A stretch of 64,000 bases of DNA from Neptuniibacter sp. (GCF_024231755.1 NZ_JAAEQH010000270.1:27670-91669); one strand, 5' to 3'. Shown: positions 34,107-43,648, counted from the stretch's first letter. The notes: generated from the sequence alone by a model not told the origin. A program made the numbers and translations.

Positions 34107-37100
34107 ATGGAAGCGTTACTACCCACCGTTTGATTCGCATAACCTTAATGAATTGGTATTTGTTTAGTAGTGAGGATCTTGAGGTGGATGCTGCTAGCGT
34201 CATGATAAGTGGAGCGAATGGCGCGGGTAAAAGTTCTATTATTGATGCTATTCAAACCGTTTTAAGTGGCGGTAATGAAAATGCGATATCTATGAATGCT
34301 CAGAGTAGCAATAGCCAGAAGTCATCAAGGAGTATTCAAAGCTACGCTTTAGGTGTTGTTGATGATCAGAAATCAGGAGGGGGCCTTGCTGCTTGCCGTA
34401 GTGAATCTAATACCTATATCGCGCTTACCTTTAGAAGGCCGGATGGTAGTCACTATGCACTTGGAATGGGTTTTTATGCTCGGTCGGGTGATAGCAAAGT
34501 TAAGAAACTGTGGTTTGTAACAAACGGCTATAGCCTGTCGTCAATTGACTTTATGGATGGCAGTCGGGTCATGACCCTTAATGACTTCCAGCGTCGCATT
34601 AAGGCTATGGACACATCTGTGATGCTTGCAAAAAACTCAAAAGGCTTTCGATTTGATTATTGTCAGTTAATGTCTCAGACCGGTGCTGGCCTCCAGATTT
34701 CACCTGATCCGATGTGGCAAGCTATTAAGAACGGAATAGCTTATCGCGGTGAAAAAAGTATTTCAGATTTCATTCGTAGCTTTATTCTTCCGGCTGAAGA
34801 TCTTGACATTAATCGTCTACACAATGATTACAAAGAACATGAACGCATATTGGATTTAATAGAGAAGACAGAAGATGAAATTAAGTCGCTTAACAGCCTT
34901 CTGAATCACTATCGCCTATATGAAACGCGTATGGTTGATAGCGTATGCTATGGGTGGGTAACTGCGGAAGCATCGCTTTCAGCTTTTGATCTTCGTATCG
35001 AGCAGGCAGAAGAGAAGCTTAGATCTCTAAATGAAGAACTTCAGGTGCTGTTGGATCGTCAATCAGAAATGGAATCTGAAGAGTCTGAAATAAATCGTAG
35101 ACGTGATGACGCTCGAGATTTGTTTAAAGGGTCAGATACGTTTCAAGCATTAGAAAAGCATGGAGAGAGTATAAGTTTAGCGACAGCTCGTATTGATGAG
35201 TCTGAAAAAAAGCTTCAAGTAGCTAAGCAAGCTTTGGCTAAATTTCTGAATTCAAATTGTCCTACTGGATTGTCTACGGAATTTATAAACAGATATAGAG
35301 AGCTTCACACTAACCTTGAGGCTGTTTCAGATTTAACTGAAGATCCTCTGATTCCTTGGCCTGCGCATGAACAGCAAGGGCCACAAATACGCGAAGCGGT
35401 AAGCGCTTTCTTTGGGCTCCAACAGGCGTTGTCTGAAGAACGGGATGCTGCAAAAGATCGAATGGCTGAAGCTGAAAGACATTACAAAGAATTAAAAAAT
35501 ACAGTACAAAAGCTCGAATCTGGTGAAACTCCTCTTTCAGAGCCCACTAATGAAATTGTAAGCATCCTAGAAACTCAAGGAATCACAGCGGTTCCTGTAT
35601 GTGAGCTTTGTTCGATCAGTGATAGTAGTTGGCAAGAAGGTATAGAAAGATACCTGGGTAGAAATCGTGAAGCGTTGGTTATCCAGAATGGTGATTATAC
35701 TCATGCCTTAAAAGTATATAGGAGAACAATACGCGACAATCGAACTAGAGTTTCTCTTCGCGGCGTTCGTTTAGTAAACCCTGACTATGATTTTGGTTAT
35801 TCAGGGTGCCCAAAACCTGGCACAGCTGCAGAGTTAATAGAGTCAGATAACGTTGTTGCATTAACCTTTTTACGTGGTCTGTTGTGGTCTGTTAATTTGG
35901 TACATACGGAAGATGAATTGCGTAAAGAAAAGCGTGCAATTACACCGGATGGTATGGTCGCAGCAAACGGGACTATTAGCGGCGGAAACACTATCAAAGG
36001 GGTTCTGATTGGCAAAGATGCTCGGAGGCGATATGCATCGGTAATGCAAACTGAACTGAATGAAGCCTTAAACCTATATAGTTCTCAGCAAGGGGAATTT
36101 AAGCCGGTAGATCGTTTTAATACGTCATTTCTGACAGATCTAAGCAATCTAGAGCGAGACTGTATCCAAATTGAATCTCTGTACGAAAAAATTCAAAGAG
36201 ATAGGGCGGCTGTTCAGGATTCAAATAAACTGATGCAGGAGATTCGAGAAAGTTCCGATAGTTCGCTAGAGGAGGCATTTAACCTCGCAGAACAGGTTCT
36301 TAAAAAATTCAACGAAGAAAAAACCAAGATCGCTGTAAAAATGAGTGACATTGGTAAAGATATTAAAGGTATTGAAACGGACCTTCCAAAAGCTAACGCT
36401 ATGGTTGAACATTTTTCTACACAGAGAAGTGAAATTGTAAAACATCCTTTGTTTGATATGGAAAGGTCAAACTCTCATTTAGAGAGGCTTTCCGAGTCGG
36501 AAATAGAAAAAACTATGGTAGCCGGGGAAGCCGATCCTTTTGATAGTGAAATTAAAATAAATGATGCTGTAGCCAAAGCAGCTCAAAAGCGAGCAGATAG
36601 TGCTGAAAGAAATGCTCAATCAGCTGCTGATACTGCCCTTAATGCGAAAATTGATTTCATAACTCGGTTCGAGCCTGTGAACCGGGAGGTTTTAAAAGAT
36701 CTCAACCCATTCGATTCCCGAAAGGCATTTGAGGCTCATTTGAGTTACCTAGAGAATACTGAGTTGGTAACTCACCGTCATGATGCTGAGAAAGCATGTA
36801 GTGAAATGCTAACTACATTTAGGGCAGATGTCGTATCGATCTTGCAAGATGCTTTTCAGCGTATGCAGCGTACATTCAAGCAGCTTAATGATCAGCTAAA
36901 AGACCTTCCTTTCAATAATAATACATATCGCTTTGTCTATCCCGTAGTTGAAACCAAGACACTTAAGGATGTTCATGACTATGTTATTGAACAGAGTAAA
37001 GCAGATACTGAAGCAGTAGATAGCCTGTTCGATTTCTCAGAGGAACATCCAGCTATACCTGTTATCCAGGAGGTTCTCACTGAAGGGCGTGTTGATGAAT

Positions 37101-37633
37101 TATCAGATTATAGAAATTTCTTCACATACGACATTATGGCTAAGGACCAATCAACCGGTAAAGATCGTCGTTTCAGCAATCTCCTCAGTACAGGCTCTGG
37201 CGGAGAACAACAGTCGCCTTTCTATATTGCGTTTGGTGCATCTTTTATGACAGCTTTCAAAGTACAGCGCCGTGGAGAGGAGGTAAACGCAGGTGCTGCA
37301 ATTGCTGTTTTTGATGAAGCCTTTAGTAGAATGGATGGAAATAACACCTATGCTGCACTTGAATTTTTTTCCCAAGTCGGACTTCAAGCTTTTCTCGCAG
37401 CCCCTTTAGATGCGGAAGTTAAAATGGGGCATCATGTTGAGCGGGTTGTAACCATTATCCGTGATGGGCTGTCTGTATTTACTGATAATCGACAAATTAG
37501 CGATGAAGGTTGGGACTTGCTTGAAAGTGACAATCCAAAGAGACATTTAGAGTTAATCGAAAATTTGCTTCCACAAGCTAAGAGTCATTTGGATTTAACA
37601 CAGAAAAGAAGTCAGGAGACAGAGTTTGAATAA
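34103..37633 (+). CDS. jetC: Wadjet protein JetC (SMC/MksB-like ATPase)
   Basis: 1176-residue SMC-like ATPase. Walker A GANGAGKS is at 37-44. Long coiled coils (about 250-480 and 680-980) flank a hinge region with CELC near 499. The ABC signature LSTGSGGEQQ lies near 1027-1037 and Walker B AAIAVFDEAFSRMD near 1065. It is the motor that extrudes DNA loops to sense small circles. It overlaps jetB by ATGA, and its 3' end overlaps the TTG start of jetD. All ATPase motifs are intact. Confidence 0.92.
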   Translation: MNGSVTTHRLIRITLMNWYLFSSEDLEVDAASVMISGANGAGKSSIIDAIQTVLSGGNENAISMNAQSSNSQKSSRSIQSYALGVVDDQKSGGGLAACRSESNTYIALTFRRPDGSHYALGMGFYARSGDSKVKKLWFVTNGYSLSSIDFMDGSRVMTLNDFQRRIKAMDTSVMLAKNSKGFRFDYCQLMSQTGAGLQISPDPMWQAIKNGIAYRGEKSISDFIRSFILPAEDLDINRLHNDYKEHERILDLIEKTEDEIKSLNSLLNHYRLYETRMVDSVCYGWVTAEASLSAFDLRIEQAEEKLRSLNEELQVLLDRQSEMESEESEINRRRDDARDLFKGSDTFQALEKHGESISLATARIDESEKKLQVAKQALAKFLNSNCPTGLSTEFINRYRELHTNLEAVSDLTEDPLIPWPAHEQQGPQIREAVSAFFGLQQALSEERDAAKDRMAEAERHYKELKNTVQKLESGETPLSEPTNEIVSILETQGITAVPVCELCSISDSSWQEGIERYLGRNREALVIQNGDYTHALKVYRRTIRDNRTRVSLRGVRLVNPDYDFGYSGCPKPGTAAELIESDNVVALTFLRGLLWSVNLVHTEDELRKEKRAITPDGMVAANGTISGGNTIKGVLIGKDARRRYASVMQTELNEALNLYSSQQGEFKPVDRFNTSFLTDLSNLERDCIQIESLYEKIQRDRAAVQDSNKLMQEIRESSDSSLEEAFNLAEQVLKKFNEEKTKIAVKMSDIGKDIKGIETDLPKANAMVEHFSTQRSEIVKHPLFDMERSNSHLERLSESEIEKTMVAGEADPFDSEIKINDAVAKAAQKRADSAERNAQSAADTALNAKIDFITRFEPVNREVLKDLNPFDSRKAFEAHLSYLENTELVTHRHDAEKACSEMLTTFRADVVSILQDAFQRMQRTFKQLNDQLKDLPFNNNTYRFVYPVVETKTLKDVHDYVIEQSKADTEAVDSLFDFSEEHPAIPVIQEVLTEGRVDELSDYRNFFTYDIMAKDQSTGKDRRFSNLLSTGSGGEQQSPFYIAFGASFMTAFKVQRRGEEVNAGAAIAVFDEAFSRMDGNNTYAALEFFSQVGLQAFLAAPLDAEVKMGHHVERVVTIIRDGLSVFTDNRQISDEGWDLLESDNPKRHLELIENLLPQAKSHLDLTQKRSQETEFE

Positions 37634-38849
37634 GATAACTCACAAGCTTCTGCGTCATTTAGCTAAACAAATTAACCGACCAAACCAACCGCCTGAATGC
37701 GAGAGCTTGTCGCTTACACCTAAAAGATTTGATTATTACTTCAATCTATCTATAAAGGAGCGGCTGGGTGTTCATGAGGAACTCCAGGCTCTATTTGACC
37801 AAAGCTCATCCGCGAAACTTATATATTCGCCTAGTGGATTTGGTGAGGTTGAACGAATTGATTTAGTAGAAATTACTGATCCTTATGAGTTTCTCAAGTT
37901 AAGCGGCGAGAGCTGTTTATATGAACTTGTCGAAAGTGCTTGCAATGCTCTTTCAAAGCTTTCTGTTAGCCATGAATGGCTTCAGAGTATCATTGATAAA
38001 TCGATAATAGATTGGCGTAGAGGAGTGCAGGCATTCGGTGTTAAACCTAGGGATGTCACCCGCTTAATTGACTCAATTCAATTATTAGATTGGGTAGAAG
38101 GAAATAACAGGGTAGCTTTACCTGACATCAGAACTCTGAGTGTTAAATTATTTCATGACTCCAAACGTGTTGAATCTATTACAGGAACTATTGCTCGTAT
38201 ATATGAATCACAGCTTCCTGAGCATTTACAAGGTTCCTCTGCAGATGAAGTAATGGACTATATTGGTCTAAGCAAATTCGCACCTATGATTCGTCTAAAG
38301 GGTGATTTTGACATTATTTTGCAAGAAGGGCGTATTAATTGTGCAGATATTATTCCTTATTTAGGGCTTCCTCCTGATGTAATTGAAGATATCCAAACTA
38401 AAAGTTCACCTGCATACCTTCTCTTTATAGAGAATGCGACAACATTCAATCGATATACTCGTGAGATACAGGATAATGGATGGGTTGTTTACACGAACGG
38501 TTTCCCATCGCGTAGCTGGACGCCGGTGTTCAGAAGCCTTGCTACTCAAGCGGGCGTAACTACTCCTATTTTTCATTGGGGGGATGTGGATATTGGAGGG
38601 TATAGAATTCTGATGCATATGCAGGCTATTTTAAATATTGATATTAAACCGTTTCGCATGCTACCAGAGGTAGGTCAGGGAACTGGTTCTAAATCAATAT
38701 CTATTAGGAGCTTACGTTCAACTCTTCATGGGACTGAGTCGGAATCTATCAAAGAGCTTGAGATGTTATTAGAGAAGCTAGAAGAGAAGAGTGATTTCGT
38801 TCCATGGGTAGAGCAGGAGCAACTAGATTTAAAATCTCCCGTTGAATAG
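37626..38849 (+). CDS. jetD: Wadjet nuclease JetD (DUF3322/DUF2220, Topo VI-like)
   Basis: 407-residue protein. An N-terminal DUF3322 region is followed by a C-terminal Toprim-like DUF2220 domain with GDVDIGGYRIL near 319 (metal-binding D-x-D) and an acidic site near IENATTFN (about 270). It cuts DNA once the SMC complex has reeled in a small circle. TTG 37626 is the likely start, with AGGAG seven bases upstream. It ends the jetABCD operon, so the system is complete. Confidence 0.9.
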   Translation: MNKITHKLLRHLAKQINRPNQPPECESLSLTPKRFDYYFNLSIKERLGVHEELQALFDQSSSAKLIYSPSGFGEVERIDLVEITDPYEFLKLSGESCLYELVESACNALSKLSVSHEWLQSIIDKSIIDWRRGVQAFGVKPRDVTRLIDSIQLLDWVEGNNRVALPDIRTLSVKLFHDSKRVESITGTIARIYESQLPEHLQGSSADEVMDYIGLSKFAPMIRLKGDFDIILQEGRINCADIIPYLGLPPDVIEDIQTKSSPAYLLFIENATTFNRYTREIQDNGWVVYTNGFPSRSWTPVFRSLATQAGVTTPIFHWGDVDIGGYRILMHMQAILNIDIKPFRMLPEVGQGTGSKSISIRSLRSTLHGTESESIKELEMLLEKLEEKSDFVPWVEQEQLDLKSPVE

Positions 38850-38875
38850 ATAATCTTATTTAGAGAGTGGTCCTT

Positions 38876-39085
38876 TTAGTCAAAGAGATTAGAAGGGCGA
38901 ACATCGAGAGCTTTAGCTATTTGGTAGATTTTAGTTAGAGTAATGTTCTTCTCACCACGCTCAATATGGCCCATGTAGCTTCTATCGATATCAGCTAATG
39001 CAGCAAGACTTTCTTGAGATAACCCTTTCTCCTTACGAATGGCACGAATTCGTTGCCCAAAAGCCACTAACTGCTTATCTCGCAT
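38876..39085 (-). CDS. XRE-family HTH regulator
   Basis: 69-residue single-domain Cro/CI-type repressor: FGQRIRAIRKEKGLSQESLAALADIDRSYMGH..., then KNITLTKIYQIAKALDV, the classic five-helix fold. ATG 39085 is preferred to an in-frame TTG at 39100 that would place coding sequence inside the adjacent inverted repeat. It is divergent from the 351-residue gene and convergent with jetD. It probably controls itself and the divergent gene. Resembles the controller (C) proteins of restriction systems in size, which is inference. Confidence 0.8.
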   Translation of the reverse strand: MRDKQLVAFGQRIRAIRKEKGLSQESLAALADIDRSYMGHIERGEKNITLTKIYQIAKALDVRPSNLFD

Positions 39086-39089
39086 AACT

Positions 39090-39110
39090 GTTCTACCCAA
39101 AAGATAGAAC
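39090..39110. promoter_or_regulatory. Inverted repeat, candidate XRE operator
   Basis: GTTCTA (39090-39095) and TAGAAC (39105-39110) with a nine-base spacer, in the gap between the divergent XRE gene and the 351-residue gene. A plausible dimer site for the XRE protein. Confidence 0.5.
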
Positions 39111-39160
39111 TATCATGTTCAGATGCTTATAATTCCACGGACTATAATTCTCATTTTGGA

Positions 39161-40216
39161 GTGGGTTTGCATTACGATACAGAAAATAGCCTTAATGTCC
39201 CTGATGAGACATTAGAAGACATAATATGTTTGGTAGCTGTGATCTACAGCCTCTTTGATAGCGATATTGAAGGTTTTCTGGGCTTACCTTCACATAATGG
39301 ACGTGGGTTGAAGTTATCCCCCTCAGCAAGCTTGGATGAGGCTATTGTTGAACGGCTAATAGAACGAAATGCTCTCCGGTCGGTTGAGAGCGCTTCCTGT
39401 GATGGGAATCCACTATATAGAGAAGGAACACTACAGCTGGTAATACCAGAAGGTGTATCAGATGCTAGTGATTATTTATCTTCCTTGGAGTCTTCTTTGT
39501 CAGCATCTAAGCCTTCGAGGAAGAATGCTGCTGTTGTTAAGCTTTGTGAAGAAATTGCAATTCATGAATGTCTAGCTTTCTTCGACTATGCGATGAACTA
39601 TCATCATATATCTTTTAAGGTCGGAAAAAGAACAAGGTCAATTATAGTCCGTGGTCTTAAGAGCTACAGTGTTGGCCAGATTTGTAGCTTAATATGGTCT
39701 GTTGTCAAAGGATGTGTAACTGCAAGAAAGACCAGGACAAAATCATATCATCACATGATTAAGTATGCAGATCTTGCACTGGGAAGGATGATTGATAAGG
39801 CTATTGTTGAACCCTGGTCAGTGCAGCAGTTCAAAAGAGTTGCACCGCTCCCTCAGTCGCAGTTGAGCTATGTTATCTTCTCAATGATTCTGAAGACAAA
39901 AGGTGATGGCTATGGCTTTTCGCTTGTTTGTCCTGAAAATTCCATGAGACAGGAAAGACAAGTTATAGAACAAATACAGCCCTATGACCCGCTTGAAAAT
40001 ATTAAAGATAGGGATGATCTGTATATCTTTCTTCAAGACACTTTAGCTACAGGTAATTCTAGTTATATATCGACAGTTACAAATAGGCTTGTACCAATCG
40101 CTGAGAATGTTACAGGGTCTAAGATCAATCCAGGTAATGACTGTAGAAGTTCTCTGAAACTCTTCCTAGAGCTAGTGAAATTATTGGATTGTAAATTAGA
40201 GGTGTCGAAACAATAG
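39161..40216 (+). CDS. Unrecognised protein at island right end
   Basis: 351-residue soluble protein with no recognised domain. It is mixed alpha/beta with a basic middle (VGKRTRSIIVRG, then ARKTRTKSYHHMIK at about 162-208), suggesting nucleic-acid contact. The start is uncertain: GTG 39161 is too close to the upstream GGAG, while TTG 39167 has better spacing. It is the last gene before the island end and is divergent from the XRE regulator. The XRE-plus-effector layout suggests a defence or toxin-like function, without other support. Confidence 0.55.
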   Translation: MGLHYDTENSLNVPDETLEDIICLVAVIYSLFDSDIEGFLGLPSHNGRGLKLSPSASLDEAIVERLIERNALRSVESASCDGNPLYREGTLQLVIPEGVSDASDYLSSLESSLSASKPSRKNAAVVKLCEEIAIHECLAFFDYAMNYHHISFKVGKRTRSIIVRGLKSYSVGQICSLIWSVVKGCVTARKTRTKSYHHMIKYADLALGRMIDKAIVEPWSVQQFKRVAPLPQSQLSYVIFSMILKTKGDGYGFSLVCPENSMRQERQVIEQIQPYDPLENIKDRDDLYIFLQDTLATGNSSYISTVTNRLVPIAENVTGSKINPGNDCRSSLKLFLELVKLLDCKLEVSKQ

Positions 40217-40338
40217 AAGGGCGGTATAGTTTATAACTATTGCTATTAAGGAACCGACCATGAACGCGTCCAACCAAGGAGATGGTATTGCAAGTCAGTT
40301 GTTTCAGTGAAGAACGAATTGGTAGCAACGGTTGGGTG

Positions 40339-40373
40339 ATTGACACAAAAGAGCCATATTTGGCTAAGAAAGG
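40339..40373 (-). repeat. Right-end inverted repeat of the island
   Basis: ATTGACACAAAAGA (40339-40352) and AGAAAGG (40367-40373) are the inverted counterparts of the left-end blocks. They sit 4 to 38 bases from the GTGCA crossover at 40378-40382. The spacing between the two blocks is longer here (14 bases) than on the left (3 bases). Confidence 0.75.
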
Positions 40374-40381
40374 TAAAGTGC

Positions 40382-41709
40382 AGACTCCGGTACTGGGGTT
40401 GGTTGTTCGGCGTGATATGGCGATTGAGGAGTTTGTTTCCAAGCCTTTCTATGAGGTGCTGGCCCACCTTCATACACATAAGAATGAGGCTTTTACTGCC
40501 AAATGGAAACCGAGCGAAGCTTGTCAGAAATGGCAGGATGAGGAGGGCCGGGTTCTGTCTAAACCTCTGGCAGAGAATGTAGTAGGGCGGATCACGGGCC
40601 AACCCGGAAAGGTTATCTCTATTGAGAAAAAGCCGAAGAAGAATCCGCCGCCGCTGCCCTATAATCTCTCGGCTTTACAGATAGATGCCAATAAGCGTTT
40701 TTCAATGAGTGCTCAACAGGTTTTGGACACCTGTCAGGCGCTATATGAAAAGCATAAGCTGATCACTTATCCTCGTTCAGATTGTCGTTACCTACCAGAA
40801 GAGCATTTCAGAGAGGCGGATGCTGTTGTATCAGCCATAATGGGGCACTGCAATGCATTTTCTGATGCACAGAATGCGCTTGATTTGCAGAAGCATAGTA
40901 AAGCCTGGAACGATAAAAAGGTGGAAGCCCACCACGCCATTATCCCAACTCAAAAGAGAACTAACTTCTCCTCTCTGGCAAAAAACGAACAACAGATCTA
41001 CGAGCTTATTGCCCGTCAGTATCTGATCCAGTTTATGGATGATCATCGTTATAACGAAACTAACTTGGTAGTCGATATTGCTGGTGGCATTTTCACAGCA
41101 CGGGCAAAACAGATAACTGAGCAGGGCTGGAAACAGCTCTTCCCAAGCAACAGTAAAAACTCTGATGAAACAGAAAGCCTGCTGCCTGATCTAAAAGAGG
41201 GTGATCAGCTGATCTGTGAGAAGGGGGAGCTGCTGGAGAAAATGACTCAGCCCCCTAAACACTTTACTGATGCAACATTACTCGCAGCCATGACGGGTAT
41301 CTCTCGTTATGTTGAAGACCCAGACGTAAAGAAGGTGCTTAAAGAAACCGACGGTTTAGGCACCGAAGCAACCCGTGCAGGGATTATTGAGCTGCTTTTT
41401 AAGCGTAAATTCCTGAGCCGTAAAGGCAAAGCGATACACAGCACGGAAACAGGAAGAGCGTTGATTAATTCACTTCCGGGTAGTAGCTCTAAGCCTGATA
41501 TGACTGCGCAGTGGGAGCAGTCGTTGGATAAGATAAGCCATAAGGAACAGAGCTATCAGATGTTTATGGGGGAGTTGTCTCAGACGTTGAAGCAGTTGGT
41601 TGATTATGCGGTCACTATGAATACCGATACATTAAAAAACTTACCCGCTCCTCCAGCTAAAAAAGGTAAACGCCGCAACTATAAAACCAGGAAGAAAAGT
41701 AATGCCTGA
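40382..41709 (+). pseudogene. topB: topB 3' fragment (DNA topoisomerase III)
   Basis: Encodes the remaining ~442 residues of the host topoisomerase III from VQ/TPVLGLVVRR onward, including the catalytic Tyr in LITYPRSDCRYLP and the basic C-terminal tail. The Toprim domain is missing (it is at 9472-10067). The frame is open leftward into the island for 33 codons, to ATG 40282 or TTG 40288 (the latter six bases after AAGGAG), so a hybrid protein could be translated. No internal frameshift is seen, which suggests that the split is recent. The gene end overlaps the alkylation-repair gene by eight bases. Confidence 0.9.
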
Positions 41710-42790
41710 AGCACTCAAGGATGTCTATGATCAGTTATTCATTGAGCGGGTAGCGACGGAGTTCCGCAAATGTCATCCTGCTTTTAATTCTGCAGAATTT
41801 GTAGCTCGTGTTTTTGATGAAGAATGGAATGATCGAGAACTGAAAGCCCGAATGTCCCATATTCGTGTCTGTATTCACGAGATACTTAATTTACCTTACC
41901 CGGATGCCATAAAAGTTCTCTGTGAAGCTGCGCCTGAATTCAGAGGTTATGAAGCGCTGTTTTTTCCTGATTATGTTGAGGCTTACGGATTTGATGACTG
42001 GGAGACCTCCATACCTGCACTAGAATGGTTGACCCGGTTTTCCAGTTCTGAATTGGCGGTAAGGCCTTTTATCCTGTTGGATCAGGAGCGGATGATGGCT
42101 CAGATGCAGAAGTGGAGCAGGGATGAAAATTATCATGTCCGCCGATTATCTTCTGAAGGATGTCGTCCGAGGCTACCCTGGGCTCAGGCTTTACCTGAGT
42201 TTAAAAAAGATCCATCGCCGATCCTGCCGATCCTGAATCAGCTTAAGCAAGATAGTAGTGATTATGTGCGTCGAAGCGTGGCTAACAATCTCAATGATAT
42301 CGCTAAAGATAACCCTGAAATAACCATTGAATGGTCTAAGCAAAATAGTGGGCAACACAAAGATACTGATTGGATCGTTAAACATGCATGCCGCACCTTG
42401 CTAAAGCAGGCACATCCCGAGGTGATGGCTTTGTTTGGCTACAACTCGGATGAGAATGTACAGGTTGAAGAATTGCTGTTGAATACCCCGGAACTGAAGA
42501 TCGGAGAGACGCTTGAATTTGGATTTGAGTTACAAACAGCTGCTGGCGAACTGGGGAATATCCGGCTGGAATATATGATTGATTATCTTAAGTCCAACGG
42601 GAGTTATAACAGTAAAGTATTCAAGATCTCTGAGGGGGTATTAAATACTTCCAGTAAATCAGTCACCGCAAAACAAAGTTTTCGCCAGATGAGTACTCGG
42701 ACCCATTACCCTGGTGAGCACAAGCTGACAGTCCGGGTGAATGGTGTAAATAAAGCAGAAGCGAGCTTCCAGTTATTAGAAAACGTATAG
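41702..42790 (+). CDS. DNA alkylation repair protein (AlkC-like, HEAT repeats)
   Basis: 362-residue protein. Residues about 1-250 form the HEAT-like helical repeat of the AlkC/AlkD DNA glycosylase superfamily (DDWETSIPALEWLTRFSSSELAVRPF, then HVRRLSSEGCRPRLPWA near 150). Residues about 265-360 look like an Ig-like beta domain, as in AlkC-type enzymes. The family removes alkylated bases without base flipping. ATG 41702 lies inside the end of topB, so the two formed one operon, consistent with a shared DNA-damage role under the LexA box at 9449. After the insertion its transcription must come from island or local promoters. Confidence 0.8.
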   Translation: MPEALKDVYDQLFIERVATEFRKCHPAFNSAEFVARVFDEEWNDRELKARMSHIRVCIHEILNLPYPDAIKVLCEAAPEFRGYEALFFPDYVEAYGFDDWETSIPALEWLTRFSSSELAVRPFILLDQERMMAQMQKWSRDENYHVRRLSSEGCRPRLPWAQALPEFKKDPSPILPILNQLKQDSSDYVRRSVANNLNDIAKDNPEITIEWSKQNSGQHKDTDWIVKHACRTLLKQAHPEVMALFGYNSDENVQVEELLLNTPELKIGETLEFGFELQTAAGELGNIRLEYMIDYLKSNGSYNSKVFKISEGVLNTSSKSVTAKQSFRQMSTRTHYPGEHKLTVRVNGVNKAEASFQLLENV

Positions 42791-42828
42791 GCTCTTATTT
42801 AAGCTGAAGAGTGAAGCTTAAGAGCTTT
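42791..42828. terminator. Possible bidirectional hairpin terminator
   Basis: GCTCTTA (42791-42797) pairs with TAAGAGC (42819-42825), extended by AAGCT/AGCTT with a small bulge, between two convergent genes. Only a short T-run follows, so it is a weak call. Confidence 0.4.
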
Positions 42829-42840
42829 AAGGTTTAAGAT

Positions 42841-43503
42841 CTAAAACTGTTCGCTGAGTTCGATAAGACTGGTGACGGAGATGTCAGGTGTACAACCCCA
42901 AGGGTCCATTATTTTGCGACTATTTCTTTTGATCCAGCCTGTATTAAAACCAAATTTGTAAGCTCCTAAAACATCAAAAGCGTTCCCGGATACTAACCAG
43001 CTATTCTCAGCCGTTGAATCGGTGCGTTCCAGGAAATGGGTGTAGATTTCAGGCGAAGGTTTATAGGTCTGGATCTCATCCACACTGATGATGTCGAGGA
43101 AATATTTTTCTATGCCAGCATGAGTGAGAAGGTTTATTACCCCTTCAGATGTTCCGTTGGATAGGGCATAAATTTTGATACCTTTATCCCTCAAAGCTTC
43201 AAGTGCTGGAGCGACATCTTCATATGCAGGAAGAATTTTATAAGTATCAAGAAGTTGCTGCTTAGCTTGTTTGCTGAGCCCTGTGTTCATTAACTCATCG
43301 GTGTACTCTAACGCCTGGGCAGTACAGATAGGAAAAGGGACGTAGTCATGCATCAGTCCTCTGCGAAACGAGTATTCCAGCTGTTTATCTCGCCACAGCT
43401 GTGAAAATACAGGTGCCAGACCACCCACCATGGTTTCAAGCTCGTTCGCAATGCCTGCGGTATCGATGACGGTATCGTAGATATCAAATGCAATTGTTGT
43501 CAT
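42841..43503 (-). CDS. Haloacid dehalogenase type II-like hydrolase
   Basis: 220-residue cytoplasmic HAD-superfamily hydrolase of the L-2-haloacid dehalogenase type. Motif I is AFDIYDTVID (nucleophile Asp7), motif II ALSNGTSEG near 119, the Lys region TYKPSPEIY near 150 and motif IV near SGNAFDVLGA at 172. The family hydrolyses short 2-haloalkanoates, but many members act on other small substrates. Motif I has IYDT where most dehalogenases have YGT, so the substrate is open. Confidence 0.8.
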   Translation of the reverse strand: MTTIAFDIYDTVIDTAGIANELETMVGGLAPVFSQLWRDKQLEYSFRRGLMHDYVPFPICTAQALEYTDELMNTGLSKQAKQQLLDTYKILPAYEDVAPALEALRDKGIKIYALSNGTSEGVINLLTHAGIEKYFLDIISVDEIQTYKPSPEIYTHFLERTDSTAENSWLVSGNAFDVLGAYKFGFNTGWIKRNSRKIMDPWGCTPDISVTSLIELSEQF

Positions 43504-43648
43504 TGTTTTTTTATTTTTATATATGCGCCCACTTAGTTTCTCAGTGTGTGCAATAAATCATAAAACTGCAATATTTATGTGTTTAAAGGCAGTCTTATTA
43601 ATAGGATGAGAGAACAGGTTTAAACCCAACCTCTCATGAAAAATTTGC

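Larger units (their letters stand above)
10068..40377. mobile_element. 30.3 kb defence island inserted in topB (GMT-like recombinase element)
   Basis: The DNA between the two halves of topB. Removing it and one copy of GTGCA (10063-10067 and 40378-40382) restores an uninterrupted frame VGRVQ-TPVLGLVVRR, so the ends are known to within the 5-bp repeat. Inverted sequences sit inside both ends. Four recombinase-type genes lie at the left end, then a full-length topB, then defence genes. The DNA is more AT-rich than the flanks, most obviously over 10100-14900. Three of the recombinase-region genes match what I know of Gamma-Mobile-Trio islands, which are known to carry anti-phage systems. Identification as a GMT island is from recollection of the protein types; insertion into topB is seen directly. 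Confidence 0.9.

Noticed and set aside
10073..40373. RIT (recombinase-in-trio) element
   Set aside because: RIT elements have three consecutive recombinases of ordinary size. Here there are two canonical recombinases, a small helical protein and an extra giant protein, which fits GMT or Tn554-like logic better.
40382..41709. A second functional topoisomerase
   Set aside because: The Toprim domain is missing. It joins exactly to the 5' fragment at 10067, so it is half of the broken host gene.
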